NCBI RefSeq assembly: GCF_000744095.1
Contig: NZ_JQLI01000008.1
Location: 2,542,001 to 2,606,000, forward strand
Direction: 5' to 3'
Source: Cupriavidus necator A5-1
GTDB taxonomy: Bacteria > Pseudomonadota > Gammaproteobacteria > Burkholderiales > Burkholderiaceae
DNA: 64,000 nt
Part shown: positions 8,102-17,579 of the stretch, piece after piece
How positions within the stretch are numbered: position 1 is the first letter of the stretch
Layout: each line of letters begins with the position of its first letter
Notes under the pieces: model-generated
The model's input: only the letters and a program-made list of their open reading frames with translations
The model's database searches: none
Told to the model about the DNA's origin: nothing
Position numbers and translations under genes: made by a program

Positions 8102-9289
8102 ATGGAGACTGTCGAACAGAAGCCCGGTCGTTACCGGTTCACCGGCCACGAGCGTGTCCTTCACAACGTATCGGCGCCAGACGCCCTACCCGGCGTCCTG
8201 TCGCTGCTCGGCTACAGCCGCGTGTTCATCGTGTGCTCCCGGTCGATACACACAAAGACCTCCTTCATTGACCAGCTGAAGGCTCGGCTGGGCGACCAGA
8301 TCGTCGGCCTGACCGATGACGTCGGCGAGCATTCGCCATTGTCCAATGTGCTGAAGGCGGCTCGCGCCGCCCGCGATGCGCGCGCCGATGTCCTGCTCTC
8401 GGTCGGCGGCGGCTCCGTCATGGACATGTGCAAGGCGATGCAGCTTTGCATCTCAGAGGGCGCCTACGACCGGGAAAGCATGCTGGCGCTGCAATTCGTG
8501 TTGTCCGAAGACGGCACGGAAATGCTGACCACATCGCACGCACCGGCGGCCATTCGCCAGATCGCGATTCCGACGACGCTGGCCACCTCGGAATGGACAC
8601 CGGTCAGTACGCCTGTCGATGACGAGACCCGACTCAAGGCACGCTTCGTGGTGCCGGATGGCTCGCCCCAGGCGATCCTCTACGACCCTGTCCTGCTGCA
8701 GCAGACCCCCACGCGCCTGCTGATGTCGACCGGCATCCGCGGGCTCGATCACGCCATCAATACGGCCTGCTCTTCCGCCACCCATCCGTTTGCCAGCCTG
8801 CTTGCGGAGAAGGCGATCCAGCTCTATATGCAGAACCTGCCGAAACTGCGCGACACGAGGCAGCGGGATCCCTTCACGCAATGCCAGCTCGCCACCTGGT
8901 ACACGGGCATGGGCCAGATGTCCGTGCCCCACGGATTCAGCCATTGGATGGTGCATATCGCCGGGCCGTATGGCGGCATCGCGCACAGCGATGCGGCCTG
9001 CGTGCTGATGCTGGCACAGGCGAAATGGCTCGAAGGCACGGCCACGTTGCAGCATGACCGCCTGCGCGCCGCCCTCGGACAACCCGGAAGGCCGTTCCAT
9101 GACATCCTGCGCGATCTGCTCGTGGAACTGGGCATGCCGACCACGCTCGGTGACCTTGGCCTCACCAGGGCGCGGGTGGAGAGCATGATCGGCCCGGCGC
9201 TGGAGCATCCGATGGTGACGCGCAACAACCTTCGGCCGATCACGGCCGAGGCTGACCTGCGGGCTGTACTTGAGCTGGCCTGGCAATGA
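8102..9289 (+). CDS. Iron-containing alcohol dehydrogenase family protein
   Basis: 395 residues. The nucleotide-binding GGGSVMD motif is at about 102-108 and the family segment AIPTTLATSEWTP follows near 157. His residues of the metal site lie in GLDHAIN and HGFSHWMVH. Members reduce or oxidise alcohols, aldehydes or maleylacetate with NAD(P). It is divergent from typical family members in the metal region, so maleylacetate reductase-like or another substrate are both possible. AAAGGAAAG lies before the ATG at 8102; this start is preferred to one further upstream, whose extra residues do not look protein-like. It is the last gene of the Bug-amidase set. Confidence 0.85.
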   Translation: METVEQKPGRYRFTGHERVLHNVSAPDALPGVLSLLGYSRVFIVCSRSIHTKTSFIDQLKARLGDQIVGLTDDVGEHSPLSNVLKAARAARDARADVLLSVGGGSVMDMCKAMQLCISEGAYDRESMLALQFVLSEDGTEMLTTSHAPAAIRQIAIPTTLATSEWTPVSTPVDDETRLKARFVVPDGSPQAILYDPVLLQQTPTRLLMSTGIRGLDHAINTACSSATHPFASLLAEKAIQLYMQNLPKLRDTRQRDPFTQCQLATWYTGMGQMSVPHGFSHWMVHIAGPYGGIAHSDAACVLMLAQAKWLEGTATLQHDRLRAALGQPGRPFHDILRDLLVELGMPTTLGDLGLTRARVESMIGPALEHPMVTRNNLRPITAEADLRAVLELAWQ

Positions 9290-9407
9290 CAATCGTCGGC
9301 CAACACCTTCCCTGCTCTCAGGCCTGAAGCCTTCCGACAAGGAAGAAACGGCCGGCGCAGACGGGCACTGGCTGTGCGAGTCATCACGCGGGTGTCAGGC
9401 AAGCAAC

Positions 9408-9452
9408 CAAGCGGATTGTGCCGTCGCATGGGACGATGGCACAATCCGCTTG
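9408..9452. repeat. Long perfect inverted repeat upstream of a lysR gene
   Basis: CAAGCGGATTGTGCC (9408-9422) and GGCACAATCCGCTTG (9438-9452) are exact reverse complements with a 15-base spacer. The pairing can be extended inward by four pairs, one of them G-T. No T-run follows, so it is a poor terminator. It ends 52 bases before the lysR start and may be that regulator's own operator or an RNA hairpin. Confidence 0.7.
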
Positions 9453-9504
9453 CCCCCATCCCTGGAACCGGGGTGCCGGCTCCACGCCCTGCTTTCTTCC
9501 TGCC

Positions 9505-10431
9505 ATGAGGATCGATCCAGTTTCGCTCAGGCTGTTCCTTGCCGTGTCCGAGCTCGGCACGATCGCGGCCGCCGCGGAGCGCGAGCATATCGCCGCCTCT
9601 GCCGTCAGCAAGCGCATCAGCGATCTCGAGGCGCTGCTGAGCACGCAGTTGCTGGAGCGCAGCAATAAGGGCATCTTCCCCACGCCGGCAGGCATCGCGC
9701 TGCAGAATTTGTCGCGCGGCATCGTCAACGACCTCGACAATGTCGCGACGAGGATGCGGGAGTACGCCAGCGGCACGCGGGGCCTGGTGCGCATCTATGC
9801 CAACGTTTCCTCCATCGCCCAGTTTCTCCCGGCAGACCTGCAGGGCTTTATCGAGAAGTATCCCGACGTACAGCTGCAACTCGAGGAGCGGATCAGCACC
9901 GCGATCCTGCGCGGCGTGGCAGAGAACGCCGCCGACATCGGCTGCTATGCGGACCTGGGCGGGCACCAGCATGACGTCATTACCCTGCCGTACCGGGAGG
10001 ACCAGCTCGTCGTGGTCGTCCCAAAGGGAAGCCCGCTCAGCCGGCGCAAGACGCTGAGCACAGCGGAACTGCTGGCGCACCACCTGATTGGCCTGCAGAC
10101 CGGCAGCTATATCAACCTGCAGTTGCAGCGCATCGCCGGCGAGCTCGGGGTGCCGGTGAAGTTCCGCATGCAGGTCAACAGCTATGACGCCGTATGCCTG
10201 ATGGTGGAGTCCAGCATGGGCATCGGCATTCTCCCCGTCAGCCTTGCCAGGCGCTATGCCAGGACGCTGGGCATTCGCGCCATCGGCCTCGATGCACCAT
10301 GGGCGCAACGCAGGCTGAACCTGTGCATTCGCTCCTACGATGGTCTTCCCGTGGCGGCCCGGCTGCTGGTGGACCACCTGTGCCCGGCGGCGCGGTCGAT
10401 CGCCGCTGGCGCCAAGCCACCCGCCGCCTAG
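9505..10431 (+). CDS. LysR-type transcriptional regulator
   Basis: 308 residues. The helix-turn-helix is at about 4-62 (SVSELGTIAAAAEREHIAASAVSKRISDLE and then LLERSNKGIFPTPAG). The effector domain follows. The ATG at 9505 gives the standard LysR N-terminus MRIDPVSLRLFLAV. It is co-directional with the Bug-amidase-dehydrogenase genes but separated from them by a 215-base gap with a long inverted repeat. Likely targets are that set or the gene itself (inference). Confidence 0.92.
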   Translation: MRIDPVSLRLFLAVSELGTIAAAAEREHIAASAVSKRISDLEALLSTQLLERSNKGIFPTPAGIALQNLSRGIVNDLDNVATRMREYASGTRGLVRIYANVSSIAQFLPADLQGFIEKYPDVQLQLEERISTAILRGVAENAADIGCYADLGGHQHDVITLPYREDQLVVVVPKGSPLSRRKTLSTAELLAHHLIGLQTGSYINLQLQRIAGELGVPVKFRMQVNSYDAVCLMVESSMGIGILPVSLARRYARTLGIRAIGLDAPWAQRRLNLCIRSYDGLPVAARLLVDHLCPAARSIAAGAKPPAA

Positions 10432-10583
10432 TCCGCAGTCGCCCGGCGCCCGGGTACCGCCAACGCCGCAACAGCGCCCCTCGGTCTTGCCGGCGCACTG
10501 GCGGGACGCCTTGCCACCCCAGCCGATTGTGCGTCTAATAGTGTGAGTACCGTCGACGTGACCAATGCTCGCCAGGAGCCGAA

Positions 10584-13500
10584 ATGCGCTGCACAAGTTG
10601 CGGTTTCGCGAACCTCGCAGGCGCCAACTTCTGTGAGGAATGCGGGGCCCGGCTTGTCCGCGTCTGCCCGCAGTGCGGCGCGGAGGCCACTCCCGCCGCC
10701 AAGTTCTGCCGTGCGTGCGGCTTTGCACTGGCCGACGCGCCCTCCGCTGCCCCATCCTCGGTACCGCCCGGGCCCGCAGCCCCGGCACCCGTCCACTACA
10801 CCCCACCCCACCTCGCCGAACGCATCCTTGCCGAAAAAGCCGCCATGGAAGCCCGCGGCGAGGCCGCCGGCGAACGCAAGACCATCACCGCGCTGTTCGC
10901 CGACATGGCTGGTTCGACTGCGCTGACGCAGGACCTCGACCCCGAGGACACGCGCCGCCTGATCGACCCCGTCGTCACGCTGATGATGGAGGCCGTCCAC
11001 CATTATGAAGGCTACGTCGCCAAGTTCCTGGGCGACGGCATCCTGGCCCTGTTCGGTGCCCCCATCGCCCACGAAGACCATGCCTTGCGCGCGCTGTACG
11101 CGGCGCTGCGGATGCAGGACGCGATGCATCGGCACAGCGACCGGGTGCGGCTCGAGCAAGGCATCCCGCTGCAGATCCGGATCGGCATCCATACCGGCGA
11201 GGTGGTGGTGCGCTCGATCCGCAAGGATGACCTGCATACCGACTACGATCCGGTCGGGCACACCATCCATATCGCCTCGCGCATGGAAGGGATCGCCACG
11301 CCGGCGTCGATCCTGGTGAGCGAATCGACCCACAAGCTGACCGAAGGCTACTTCGAGTTCACGGCGCTGGGCACCACGCATGTCAAGGGCGTGCGGGAGC
11401 CGCTGGCGGTGTATGAGGTGGTCGGCCTCGGGGCCTTGCGCACGCGCCTGCAGGTTGCGGCGCACCGTGGCCTGGCCCGTTTCGTTGGGCGCCACGCGGA
11501 ACTGGAGCATCTGCACGATGCCCTCGAGCAAGCCAAGGCGGGCAACGGGCGCATCGTCGCGGTGGTCGGCGAGGCCGGCGTTGGCAAATCCCGCCTGTTC
11601 CACGAGTTCAAGGTCAGGTCGCAGCAAGGCTGCCTGGCGCTGGAGACCTTCTCGGTGTCGCACGGCAAGGCCTTTGCCTACCTGCCGCTGATCGAGCTGC
11701 TGAAGAACTATTTCCAGATCACGGCGCAGGACGGCGACCGCAGTTGCCGCGAGAAGGTGACTGGCAAACTGCTGACGCTCGATCGTTCGCTGGAAGACCA
11801 CCTGCCCTACCTGCTCTACCTGATGGGGACGGTAGAGTCCGGCTCGCCATTGCCGACCATGGACCCGGCGATCCGGCGCCAGCGGACCTTCGACGCCATC
11901 GCGCGCCTGCTGGTCCGGGAGAGCCTCAACCAGCCGCTGCAGGTGATCTTTGAAGACCTGCAATGGCTGGACGGTGAGACCGAGGCCTTCCTCAACATGC
12001 TGATCGGCCATGTGCCGGGCGCGCGGATCCTGCTGCTGGTCAATTACCGGCCGGAGTATGTCCACCACTGGGATGCCGGCGAGCCTTACTCGCAGCTGCA
12101 GTTGCAACCGCTGGGACCGGCCGAGGCACAGGGACTGCTGACCGCGCTGCTCGGCGACGACCACAGCCTGGTGCCGCTGAAGCGGCTGATCCTAGACAAG
12201 ACCGAAGGCAACCCGTTCTTCATGGAAGAAGTGGTGCAGACCCTGGTCGAGGAAGGGGCTCTGCTCGGCCCGCCCGGCTGCTACCGCATCGAGAAGGCGC
12301 CCGCCCTGCTCCATATCCCGACCACCGTGCAGGGCGTGCTGGCCGCGCGTATAGACCGGCTGCCGCTGGCCCAGAAGGAGCTGCTGCAGACGCTGGCCGT
12401 GATCGGCAAGGAATTCCCGCTGAGCCTGATCCTGCGCGTCAGCGGCCTGGAGGAAGACAAGCTGCGCCCGCTGCTGGCCGACCTGCAGGCGGCGGATTTC
12501 ATCTACGAGCGCCCGGCGTTCCCGGAGGTCGAATACGCGTTCAAGCATGCCCTGACCCAGGAGGTCGCCGGCAACTCGCTGCTCAGCGAGCAGCGCAGCG
12601 CGCTGCATGAAAGCACCGCGCAGGCCATCGAGGTCATCTTCCACGGCCGCCTCAAGGACTACTGCAGCGAGCTGGCGCACCACTACAGCCACAGCGGCAA
12701 TATCCCCAAGGCGGTCGAATACCTGCACTGCGCCGGCCAGCAGGCGCTGCACCGCTCGGCGCAGGCGGAGGCGATCCTGCACCTGAGCACGGCGATCGAG
12801 CTGCTCAAGCGGCAGCCCGACAATGCCGAACGCGCGCGCCTGGAGCTGACGCTGCTGCTCGCGCTCGGGCCGGCGCTGATGGCCGCGCGCGGCCAGGCCT
12901 CGGCGGAAGTGGAGGCCAATTACCGGCGCGCGCTGGCCTTGTGCGAGCAAGGCAAGCAGACGCCGTATGTGTTCTCGGCGCAGTTGGGCCTGTGGGCGTT
13001 CTACCAGCTGCGCGCCCAATACCAGGTCTCGCTGCCCTTGGGCAAGCGGCTGCTCGGCCTGGCGATGAAGTCGCAGAAGCCCAATCAGCTCGCCGAGGGC
13101 CATCGCGTGCTGGGCGCCACGCTGCTCCGCCTCGGCAAGCTCGATGCCGCGCGCATGCATATGCAGCAGGTGCTCGCCGTGCAGCACCCTGACGAGAAAG
13201 GGTATGACTTCCTGATGGGCTATGGCCGCGACCCGGCCGTCCACGCGACCAGCACGCTGAGCTGGATCCTGTGGTACCTCGGCCATCCGGACCAATCCCA
13301 CGAGACCAGCCAGCGGGCGCTGGTCATGGCCCGCGAGCGCCCGGATGTCTACAACCTGGCGCTCTGCCTGGTGTTTGCTGCTCAACTGCACCATTGCCGG
13401 CGCGAGCCGCAACTGACCCGCGAGTACGCCGAGGCGGCCATCGCGATTTCCGGGGAGCAGGGATTTCCGATCCACCTGGCGTGGGGCCACGTGCTGCAGG

Positions 13501-14054
13501 GCTGGGCGCTGGCCCGGATGGGAAGCCACCAGGAAGGCATCGCGCTGATACGCCAGGGCCTTGCCGCCTACGAGGCCACTGGTGCGACACTGGGCGTGCC
13601 GAACCTGCTGGCCCTCCTTGCCGATGCCTATGGCAATGCGGGCCAGACCGCGGCCGCGCTGGACGCGCTTGCCCGGGCACAAGCGCTCGTGCAAGAGAAT
13701 GGCGAACGGCTCGATGAAGCCACCCTGCACCGGCTCAGGGGAGACATGCTGCTGCAACTGCAGGCCGAACGCCCCGGCCAGACCGCTTCTTGCGATGAGG
13801 CCGAAGCCTGCTTCCACCGGGCCATCGCGGTCGCCCGCGAACAGGGTGCCAGGCCGCTGGAACTGCAGGCCACGCTGAGCCTGGCGCGCCTGTGGCAGCA
13901 ACAAGGCAAGGCCGACGCGGCGCGCCAGGCGCTGGCACAGATCCACGCCAGCTTCAGTGAGGGCACCGATACCGCGGACTGGCAACAGGCGCAGGCGCTG
14001 CTCGCAGCGCTTGCCGGCAAGGACGCCAATGCCCCGAGGCCTGCGCGCGCATGA
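10584..14054 (+). CDS. Double zinc ribbon / class III nucleotide cyclase domain / AAA ATPase / TPR protein
   Basis: 1156 residues with a clear domain order. Two zinc ribbons use Cys3/6/17/20 and Cys28/31/42/45. A Pro-rich linker follows. The cyclase homology domain spans about 97-280, with metal-binding Asp107 (FADMAGST) and Asp151 (FLGDGILALFG). An ATPase domain starts at about 296, with Walker A at 329-336 (GEAGVGKS) and Walker B in IFEDLQW. The C-terminal half is helical TPR-like repeats. The motif that normally reads V-N-x-x-x-R reads IHIASR, with His228 in place of the transition-state Asn, so catalysis may be altered. Related proteins are large signalling ATPases. The stop codon overlaps the next gene's start (ATGA). 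Confidence 0.9.
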   Translation: MRCTSCGFANLAGANFCEECGARLVRVCPQCGAEATPAAKFCRACGFALADAPSAAPSSVPPGPAAPAPVHYTPPHLAERILAEKAAMEARGEAAGERKTITALFADMAGSTALTQDLDPEDTRRLIDPVVTLMMEAVHHYEGYVAKFLGDGILALFGAPIAHEDHALRALYAALRMQDAMHRHSDRVRLEQGIPLQIRIGIHTGEVVVRSIRKDDLHTDYDPVGHTIHIASRMEGIATPASILVSESTHKLTEGYFEFTALGTTHVKGVREPLAVYEVVGLGALRTRLQVAAHRGLARFVGRHAELEHLHDALEQAKAGNGRIVAVVGEAGVGKSRLFHEFKVRSQQGCLALETFSVSHGKAFAYLPLIELLKNYFQITAQDGDRSCREKVTGKLLTLDRSLEDHLPYLLYLMGTVESGSPLPTMDPAIRRQRTFDAIARLLVRESLNQPLQVIFEDLQWLDGETEAFLNMLIGHVPGARILLLVNYRPEYVHHWDAGEPYSQLQLQPLGPAEAQGLLTALLGDDHSLVPLKRLILDKTEGNPFFMEEVVQTLVEEGALLGPPGCYRIEKAPALLHIPTTVQGVLAARIDRLPLAQKELLQTLAVIGKEFPLSLILRVSGLEEDKLRPLLADLQAADFIYERPAFPEVEYAFKHALTQEVAGNSLLSEQRSALHESTAQAIEVIFHGRLKDYCSELAHHYSHSGNIPKAVEYLHCAGQQALHRSAQAEAILHLSTAIELLKRQPDNAERARLELTLLLALGPALMAARGQASAEVEANYRRALALCEQGKQTPYVFSAQLGLWAFYQLRAQYQVSLPLGKRLLGLAMKSQKPNQLAEGHRVLGATLLRLGKLDAARMHMQQVLAVQHPDEKGYDFLMGYGRDPAVHATSTLSWILWYLGHPDQSHETSQRALVMARERPDVYNLALCLVFAAQLHHCRREPQLTREYAEAAIAISGEQGFPIHLAWGHVLQGWALARMGSHQEGIALIRQGLAAYEATGATLGVPNLLALLADAYGNAGQTAAALDALARAQALVQENGERLDEATLHRLRGDMLLQLQAERPGQTASCDEAEACFHRAIAVAREQGARPLELQATLSLARLWQQQGKADAARQALAQIHASFSEGTDTADWQQAQALLAALAGKDANAPRPARA

Positions 14055-14719
14055 CACCCATCCAAGCCCGCCACCTGGAAGACCGCTTTCTCGCCCTGTG
14101 GACGCGTTCGGGCGGCACGCACGCGCAAAGAGCCTTTGCCGACCTGGCCCGCTACTATGCCCAGCCGACCCGGCACTACCACACGCTCGACCACGTGCGC
14201 CGCTGCCTGCGCGACCTGGACTGGGCAGGAAGCGCGATCCCCGATGGCGACGTCGACGCCGTCGAGCTGGCGCTGTGGTGCCACGATGTCATCTATGTGC
14301 CCGGCGCGACCGACAACGAGCAACGCAGCGCCGAGTGGATCCGGCACTGGTCGGCGGGCGGCATTGTGGCCGAGGAGCGTATCGCCGGCCTGATCCTGGA
14401 AACCACGCACGCCGACATCCCCGCGAGCCTGGCTGGGCGCTTCACCGCCGACATCGACCTGGCGGCACTGGGCAGCAGCCGCGCCCGCTTCCACCAGAAC
14501 GGCGTCAACCTGCGGGCCGAGCGCACCGACCTGGATGACGCGGCCTATGACGCCGCCGAACGGGCCTTCCTGCGCGCGCTGCTGGACAGCCCCCGCATCT
14601 ACCATACCGACCTGTTCCACGCGCGCTATGAAGACCAGGCGCGCGCCAACCTGGCGTGGCGGCTGGCGCAGCCTGGGCCGCCGCAGGCAGCGGCCCCGCT
14701 TACAGGAACTCCGCGCTGA
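14051..14719 (+). CDS. HD-superfamily metal-dependent phosphohydrolase
   Basis: 222 residues. Metal-binding residues are seen in RHYHTLDHV (His42, His44, His48) and WCHDVIY (His78-Asp79), the signature of the COG4339-type predicted HD phosphohydrolases. It shares an ATGA overlap with the cyclase/ATPase gene, so it is translationally coupled to it. The substrate is unknown; a nucleotide product of the upstream protein is an attractive but untested idea. Its 3' end overlaps the convergent patatin gene by 20 bases. Confidence 0.8.
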   Translation: MTPIQARHLEDRFLALWTRSGGTHAQRAFADLARYYAQPTRHYHTLDHVRRCLRDLDWAGSAIPDGDVDAVELALWCHDVIYVPGATDNEQRSAEWIRHWSAGGIVAEERIAGLILETTHADIPASLAGRFTADIDLAALGSSRARFHQNGVNLRAERTDLDDAAYDAAERAFLRALLDSPRIYHTDLFHARYEDQARANLAWRLAQPGPPQAAAPLTGTPR

Positions 14720-15731
14720 TATCGATGCTGGAGCGCTGGCCGACGCTGTCGTAGTGCTGCTCCAGCCACCTGCCCGCCTCCGCCCTGCCCTGGTCGCGCA
14801 GGTAGCAAAGGAAATTCCAGTCGGCGTTGTACTTGGTCGAGACGCCCAGCGCCGCCATGGTCTCGTCAGACCGGATCGAGTGGATCCACATCTCCTTCAT
14901 CTCGCTGCCATCGAGCTTGCCCTGCCGGATCAGCGAGGTCACGAAGGCAATGGCGCGCATCTCCCGCATCAGCGATGAGTTGAAGCTGACCTCGTTGACG
15001 CGGTTGAGGATTTCCGCGGCCGTGCGCGGCACGCCGCGACGCACGATCGGGTTGATGTGGACGATCACGACATCGCGGGTCTGGCAGTGGTAGATCAGCG
15101 GATAGATCGCCGGGTTGCCGACGTAGCCGCCGTCCCAGTAGTGCTGGCCATCGATGCTGACCGCCTGGAACAGCGTGGGCACGCAGGCCGAGGCCAGGAC
15201 GGCGTCGATGCTCAGTTCTTCCGGCGGGAAGATGCGTATCCGCCCCGTCTCGATATTGGTGGCGCACAGGTACAGCTGGATCGGGCAATGCTCGCGCAGG
15301 GCCGCGAAGTCGACCTGGCTGCCCAGCACGTCGCGCAGCGGATTCAGGTTGTTGGGATTGAACTGGTATGGCGACAGGATGCGCAACGCGATGTCGGCCA
15401 TCGCATACAACGGGGAATGATTCAGGCCCAGGGTATGGCTGCCCCTGAGCCATGGCATCCAGCGCAACGGGCTGTACCGCAGCGCGGAACGCGCGATGGC
15501 GAGCCAGAAGTCATGCAAGGCCTCGCGCGCGCCGTCGCTGCCGCCCTGCAACAGCCCGTACGCGAGCACGACACCGTTCATGGCGCCGGCGCTGGTGGCG
15601 CTCACGCCCTCGATTGCCAGCCGGCCGTCCTCTAGCAGCCGGTCGAGCACGCCCCAGGTAAAGGCGCCATGCATGCCGCCGCCCTGCAGGGCAAGCGCCA
15701 CTGGCTTTTGTTCTGCGGGCTCCCGCTCCAT
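14700..15731 (-). CDS. Patatin-like phospholipase
   Basis: 343 residues. The oxyanion loop ALQGGGMHGAF is at about 14-24. The nucleophile elbow reads SATSAGAMN with Ser47 (the usual first Gly of GxSxG is Ala here). The partner Asp is in YWDGGYVGNP. These are the Ser-Asp dyad motifs of patatin lipid acyl hydrolases, which cleave fatty acids from phospholipids or other esters. AAGGGAAG precedes the start. It is convergent with the HD gene and appears to be a single-gene unit. Confidence 0.9.
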   Translation of the reverse strand: MEREPAEQKPVALALQGGGMHGAFTWGVLDRLLEDGRLAIEGVSATSAGAMNGVVLAYGLLQGGSDGAREALHDFWLAIARSALRYSPLRWMPWLRGSHTLGLNHSPLYAMADIALRILSPYQFNPNNLNPLRDVLGSQVDFAALREHCPIQLYLCATNIETGRIRIFPPEELSIDAVLASACVPTLFQAVSIDGQHYWDGGYVGNPAIYPLIYHCQTRDVVIVHINPIVRRGVPRTAAEILNRVNEVSFNSSLMREMRAIAFVTSLIRQGKLDGSEMKEMWIHSIRSDETMAALGVSTKYNADWNFLCYLRDQGRAEAGRWLEQHYDSVGQRSSIDISAEFL

Positions 15732-15913
15732 ACGATCTTCCCTTCTCTTGCCATTCCAGGCCCAGGTATCCTATTGAGCGCTGGCAGGTAGGCATTGGCC
15801 TGCGGCGGCACAGTGGGCGCTGTTCCGCCTTGATCAAGTGTAGGGAAAGAACCCGCTCGTGGTCAGCACGGCAATGTCCGCATGGACAGCTGCCGCACGT
15901 CCCTCGCAACGCT

Positions 15914-16741
15914 TCAACTCGTGGAGGCGGCTACCACCACCACATGCGCCTGTATCGGACCGGCCACGAGCCCGGTGCCGTAGGCCTGGATCAGCGCCTG
16001 CTCGCAGTGATCGGTGGCGCGCGATACGGCGTCCGGCCCGCGCGCTTCCAGGTCGGCGCGTAGCGGCGTGCCCTGGCAGAACGCCACCGCGGGGATGCGG
16101 GCCGAAGCGGCCTGGCTGGTGGCGGTGACCGTCTCGAACACCGGCGGCGCCGTGAAACCGCCATGGCGCAGGTCCTGCTCGATGGTGACCTGGCTATGGT
16201 AGCCGTAGGGCACGCGCACCATGAACTCGGGCGGCGACTCGGGAAACAGCGCGGCGAGTGCCGCCGTGATATCGCGGGCGAAGGCGTTGAACTCGATCCG
16301 GTCCCAGACGTTGAAGACCAGCGTCCCGCCCGGCACCAGCATACGCCGGGCCTCGGCAAAGGCCCTGGCCTTGTCCGGGAAGAACATCACGCCGAACTGG
16401 CAGGCCACCAGGTCGAAGCTGGCATCGTCGAACGGCAACGCCATGGCGTCGGCTTCGCGCCAGATCACAGGGCGGCCGGTGCCAACCGCTTGCGCGCGGG
16501 TCAGCATCGGCGGATTCAGGTCGGTGGCGACGATCAGGGTATCCGCCGGCAGCCGCCGCGTTAGTTCCCGCGTCACCACGCCGGTGCCCGCGGCCAGTTC
16601 CAGCACGCGGCGCGGTTCCAGCGCGGCAATGCGCGCCGCCAGGTCGGCGGCATATGGCGCAAAGATCATGGGCACCATCAAGGTCTCATAGATGCCCGGA
16701 ATCGGCCCTGCGAAGATCTTGTCCGATTGTTGCATGCCCAT
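15914..16741 (-). CDS. Class I SAM-dependent methyltransferase
   Basis: 275 residues. Motif I is LELAAGTGVV at about 47-56, followed by an acidic end of strand 2 (IVATDLNPPM) and a motif near DLVACQFGVMFFPD, the pattern of UbiE/Methyltransf_11 enzymes. The acceptor is unknown; a small-molecule substrate is likely. A second in-frame ATG lies two codons in; the first is kept because AGGGGG is placed well for it. It stands alone between the patatin and a small gene. Confidence 0.85.
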   Translation of the reverse strand: MGMQQSDKIFAGPIPGIYETLMVPMIFAPYAADLAARIAALEPRRVLELAAGTGVVTRELTRRLPADTLIVATDLNPPMLTRAQAVGTGRPVIWREADAMALPFDDASFDLVACQFGVMFFPDKARAFAEARRMLVPGGTLVFNVWDRIEFNAFARDITAALAALFPESPPEFMVRVPYGYHSQVTIEQDLRHGGFTAPPVFETVTATSQAASARIPAVAFCQGTPLRADLEARGPDAVSRATDHCEQALIQAYGTGLVAGPIQAHVVVVAASTS

Positions 16742-16836
16742 GGGATCCCCCTGCCACGGCTTGAAATGCCGGTGTCGCCTGACTGGGTGTAGGACAGATT
16801 GCGATGAATGTAAACGGAAGGCCCGGCCGGCATTGG

Positions 16837-17079
16837 TTATGGCCGGGGGGTGGTTCCCTGCAGCTGTTCGCTCGCCAGCGTCAGTATGCGCAGCGTCTCG
16901 TCGAACACCGGCAGCGCTTCATCGCGCCCCGGCGCGTCCGCCGGCAAGGCGTCGCGGTCGGCGGTGACGCCGCGGATCATCTGGTCGATAAAGCCGGGGC
17001 GCGTTGCCTCGGTACGCTGCAGCAGCATATGCAGCAGGTAGACGCAGGCGCCAAGGCGCGGATCTTGCGGGGATGGCAT
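16837..17079 (-). CDS. Conserved-looking small protein of unknown function
   Basis: 80 residues, acidic/hydrophobic helical pattern (VYLLHMLLQRTEATRPGFIDQMIRG, then FDETLRILTLASEQL). An AGGAGA lies about 8 bases before the ATG, which supports it as a gene. No family was recognised. It lies between the methyltransferase and the Mrp operon, on the same strand as both. Confidence 0.6.
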   Translation of the reverse strand: MPSPQDPRLGACVYLLHMLLQRTEATRPGFIDQMIRGVTADRDALPADAPGRDEALPVFDETLRILTLASEQLQGTTPRP

Positions 17080-17222
17080 GGGTTCGTCTCCTGTCGATGG
17101 CTTCCGGATAGCCGGGATGCAGTATGGCGCCGGCGCTTGCAGAAAGTACAGGGCAAAGGCAGTGCGATGATCCGTATCGGCATCTCCGGCTGGCCGACCG
17201 GCTGACCAAAAAAATAATCCTG

Positions 17223-17567
17223 CTACGCCTTGATCCGCGGCAGCCAGCCGCTGCCCCGCGTACGCGGATCCACCGGCAACTGGCGCTGCAGCGCGGCCTT
17301 GGCCAGCAAATGCGCGCTGATCGGCGCGGTCAGGAACAGAAACGCGGTCACCAGCAACTCATGCAGGCTGGCATCCCCGCGAAAGCTGAAATACGCCACC
17401 GAGGCCAGCACCACGCCGCCCACGCCGAGCGTGGTCGACTTGGTCGGCCCGTGCAGCCGCATAAAGAAGTCGGGCAGCCGGAACAGCCCGATGGCCCCCA
17501 CCAGCATGAACACGCTGCCAACCAGCAGCAGTGCGCAAACCACGAATTCCGCAACCGGATGCAGCAT
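17223..17567 (-). CDS. mrpG: Mrp cation/proton antiporter subunit G
   Basis: 114 residues with three hydrophobic segments and the MrpG/PhaG signature FRLPDFFMRLHGPTKSTTLG. It is the last gene of the seven-subunit operon, 12 bases after mrpF. Subunit G is a small membrane part of the complex that exchanges Na+ or K+ for H+ at the inner membrane. Confidence 0.93.
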   Translation of the reverse strand: MLHPVAEFVVCALLLVGSVFMLVGAIGLFRLPDFFMRLHGPTKSTTLGVGGVVLASVAYFSFRGDASLHELLVTAFLFLTAPISAHLLAKAALQRQLPVDPRTRGSGWLPRIKA

Positions 17568-17579
17568 CTCCCGGCCCTC

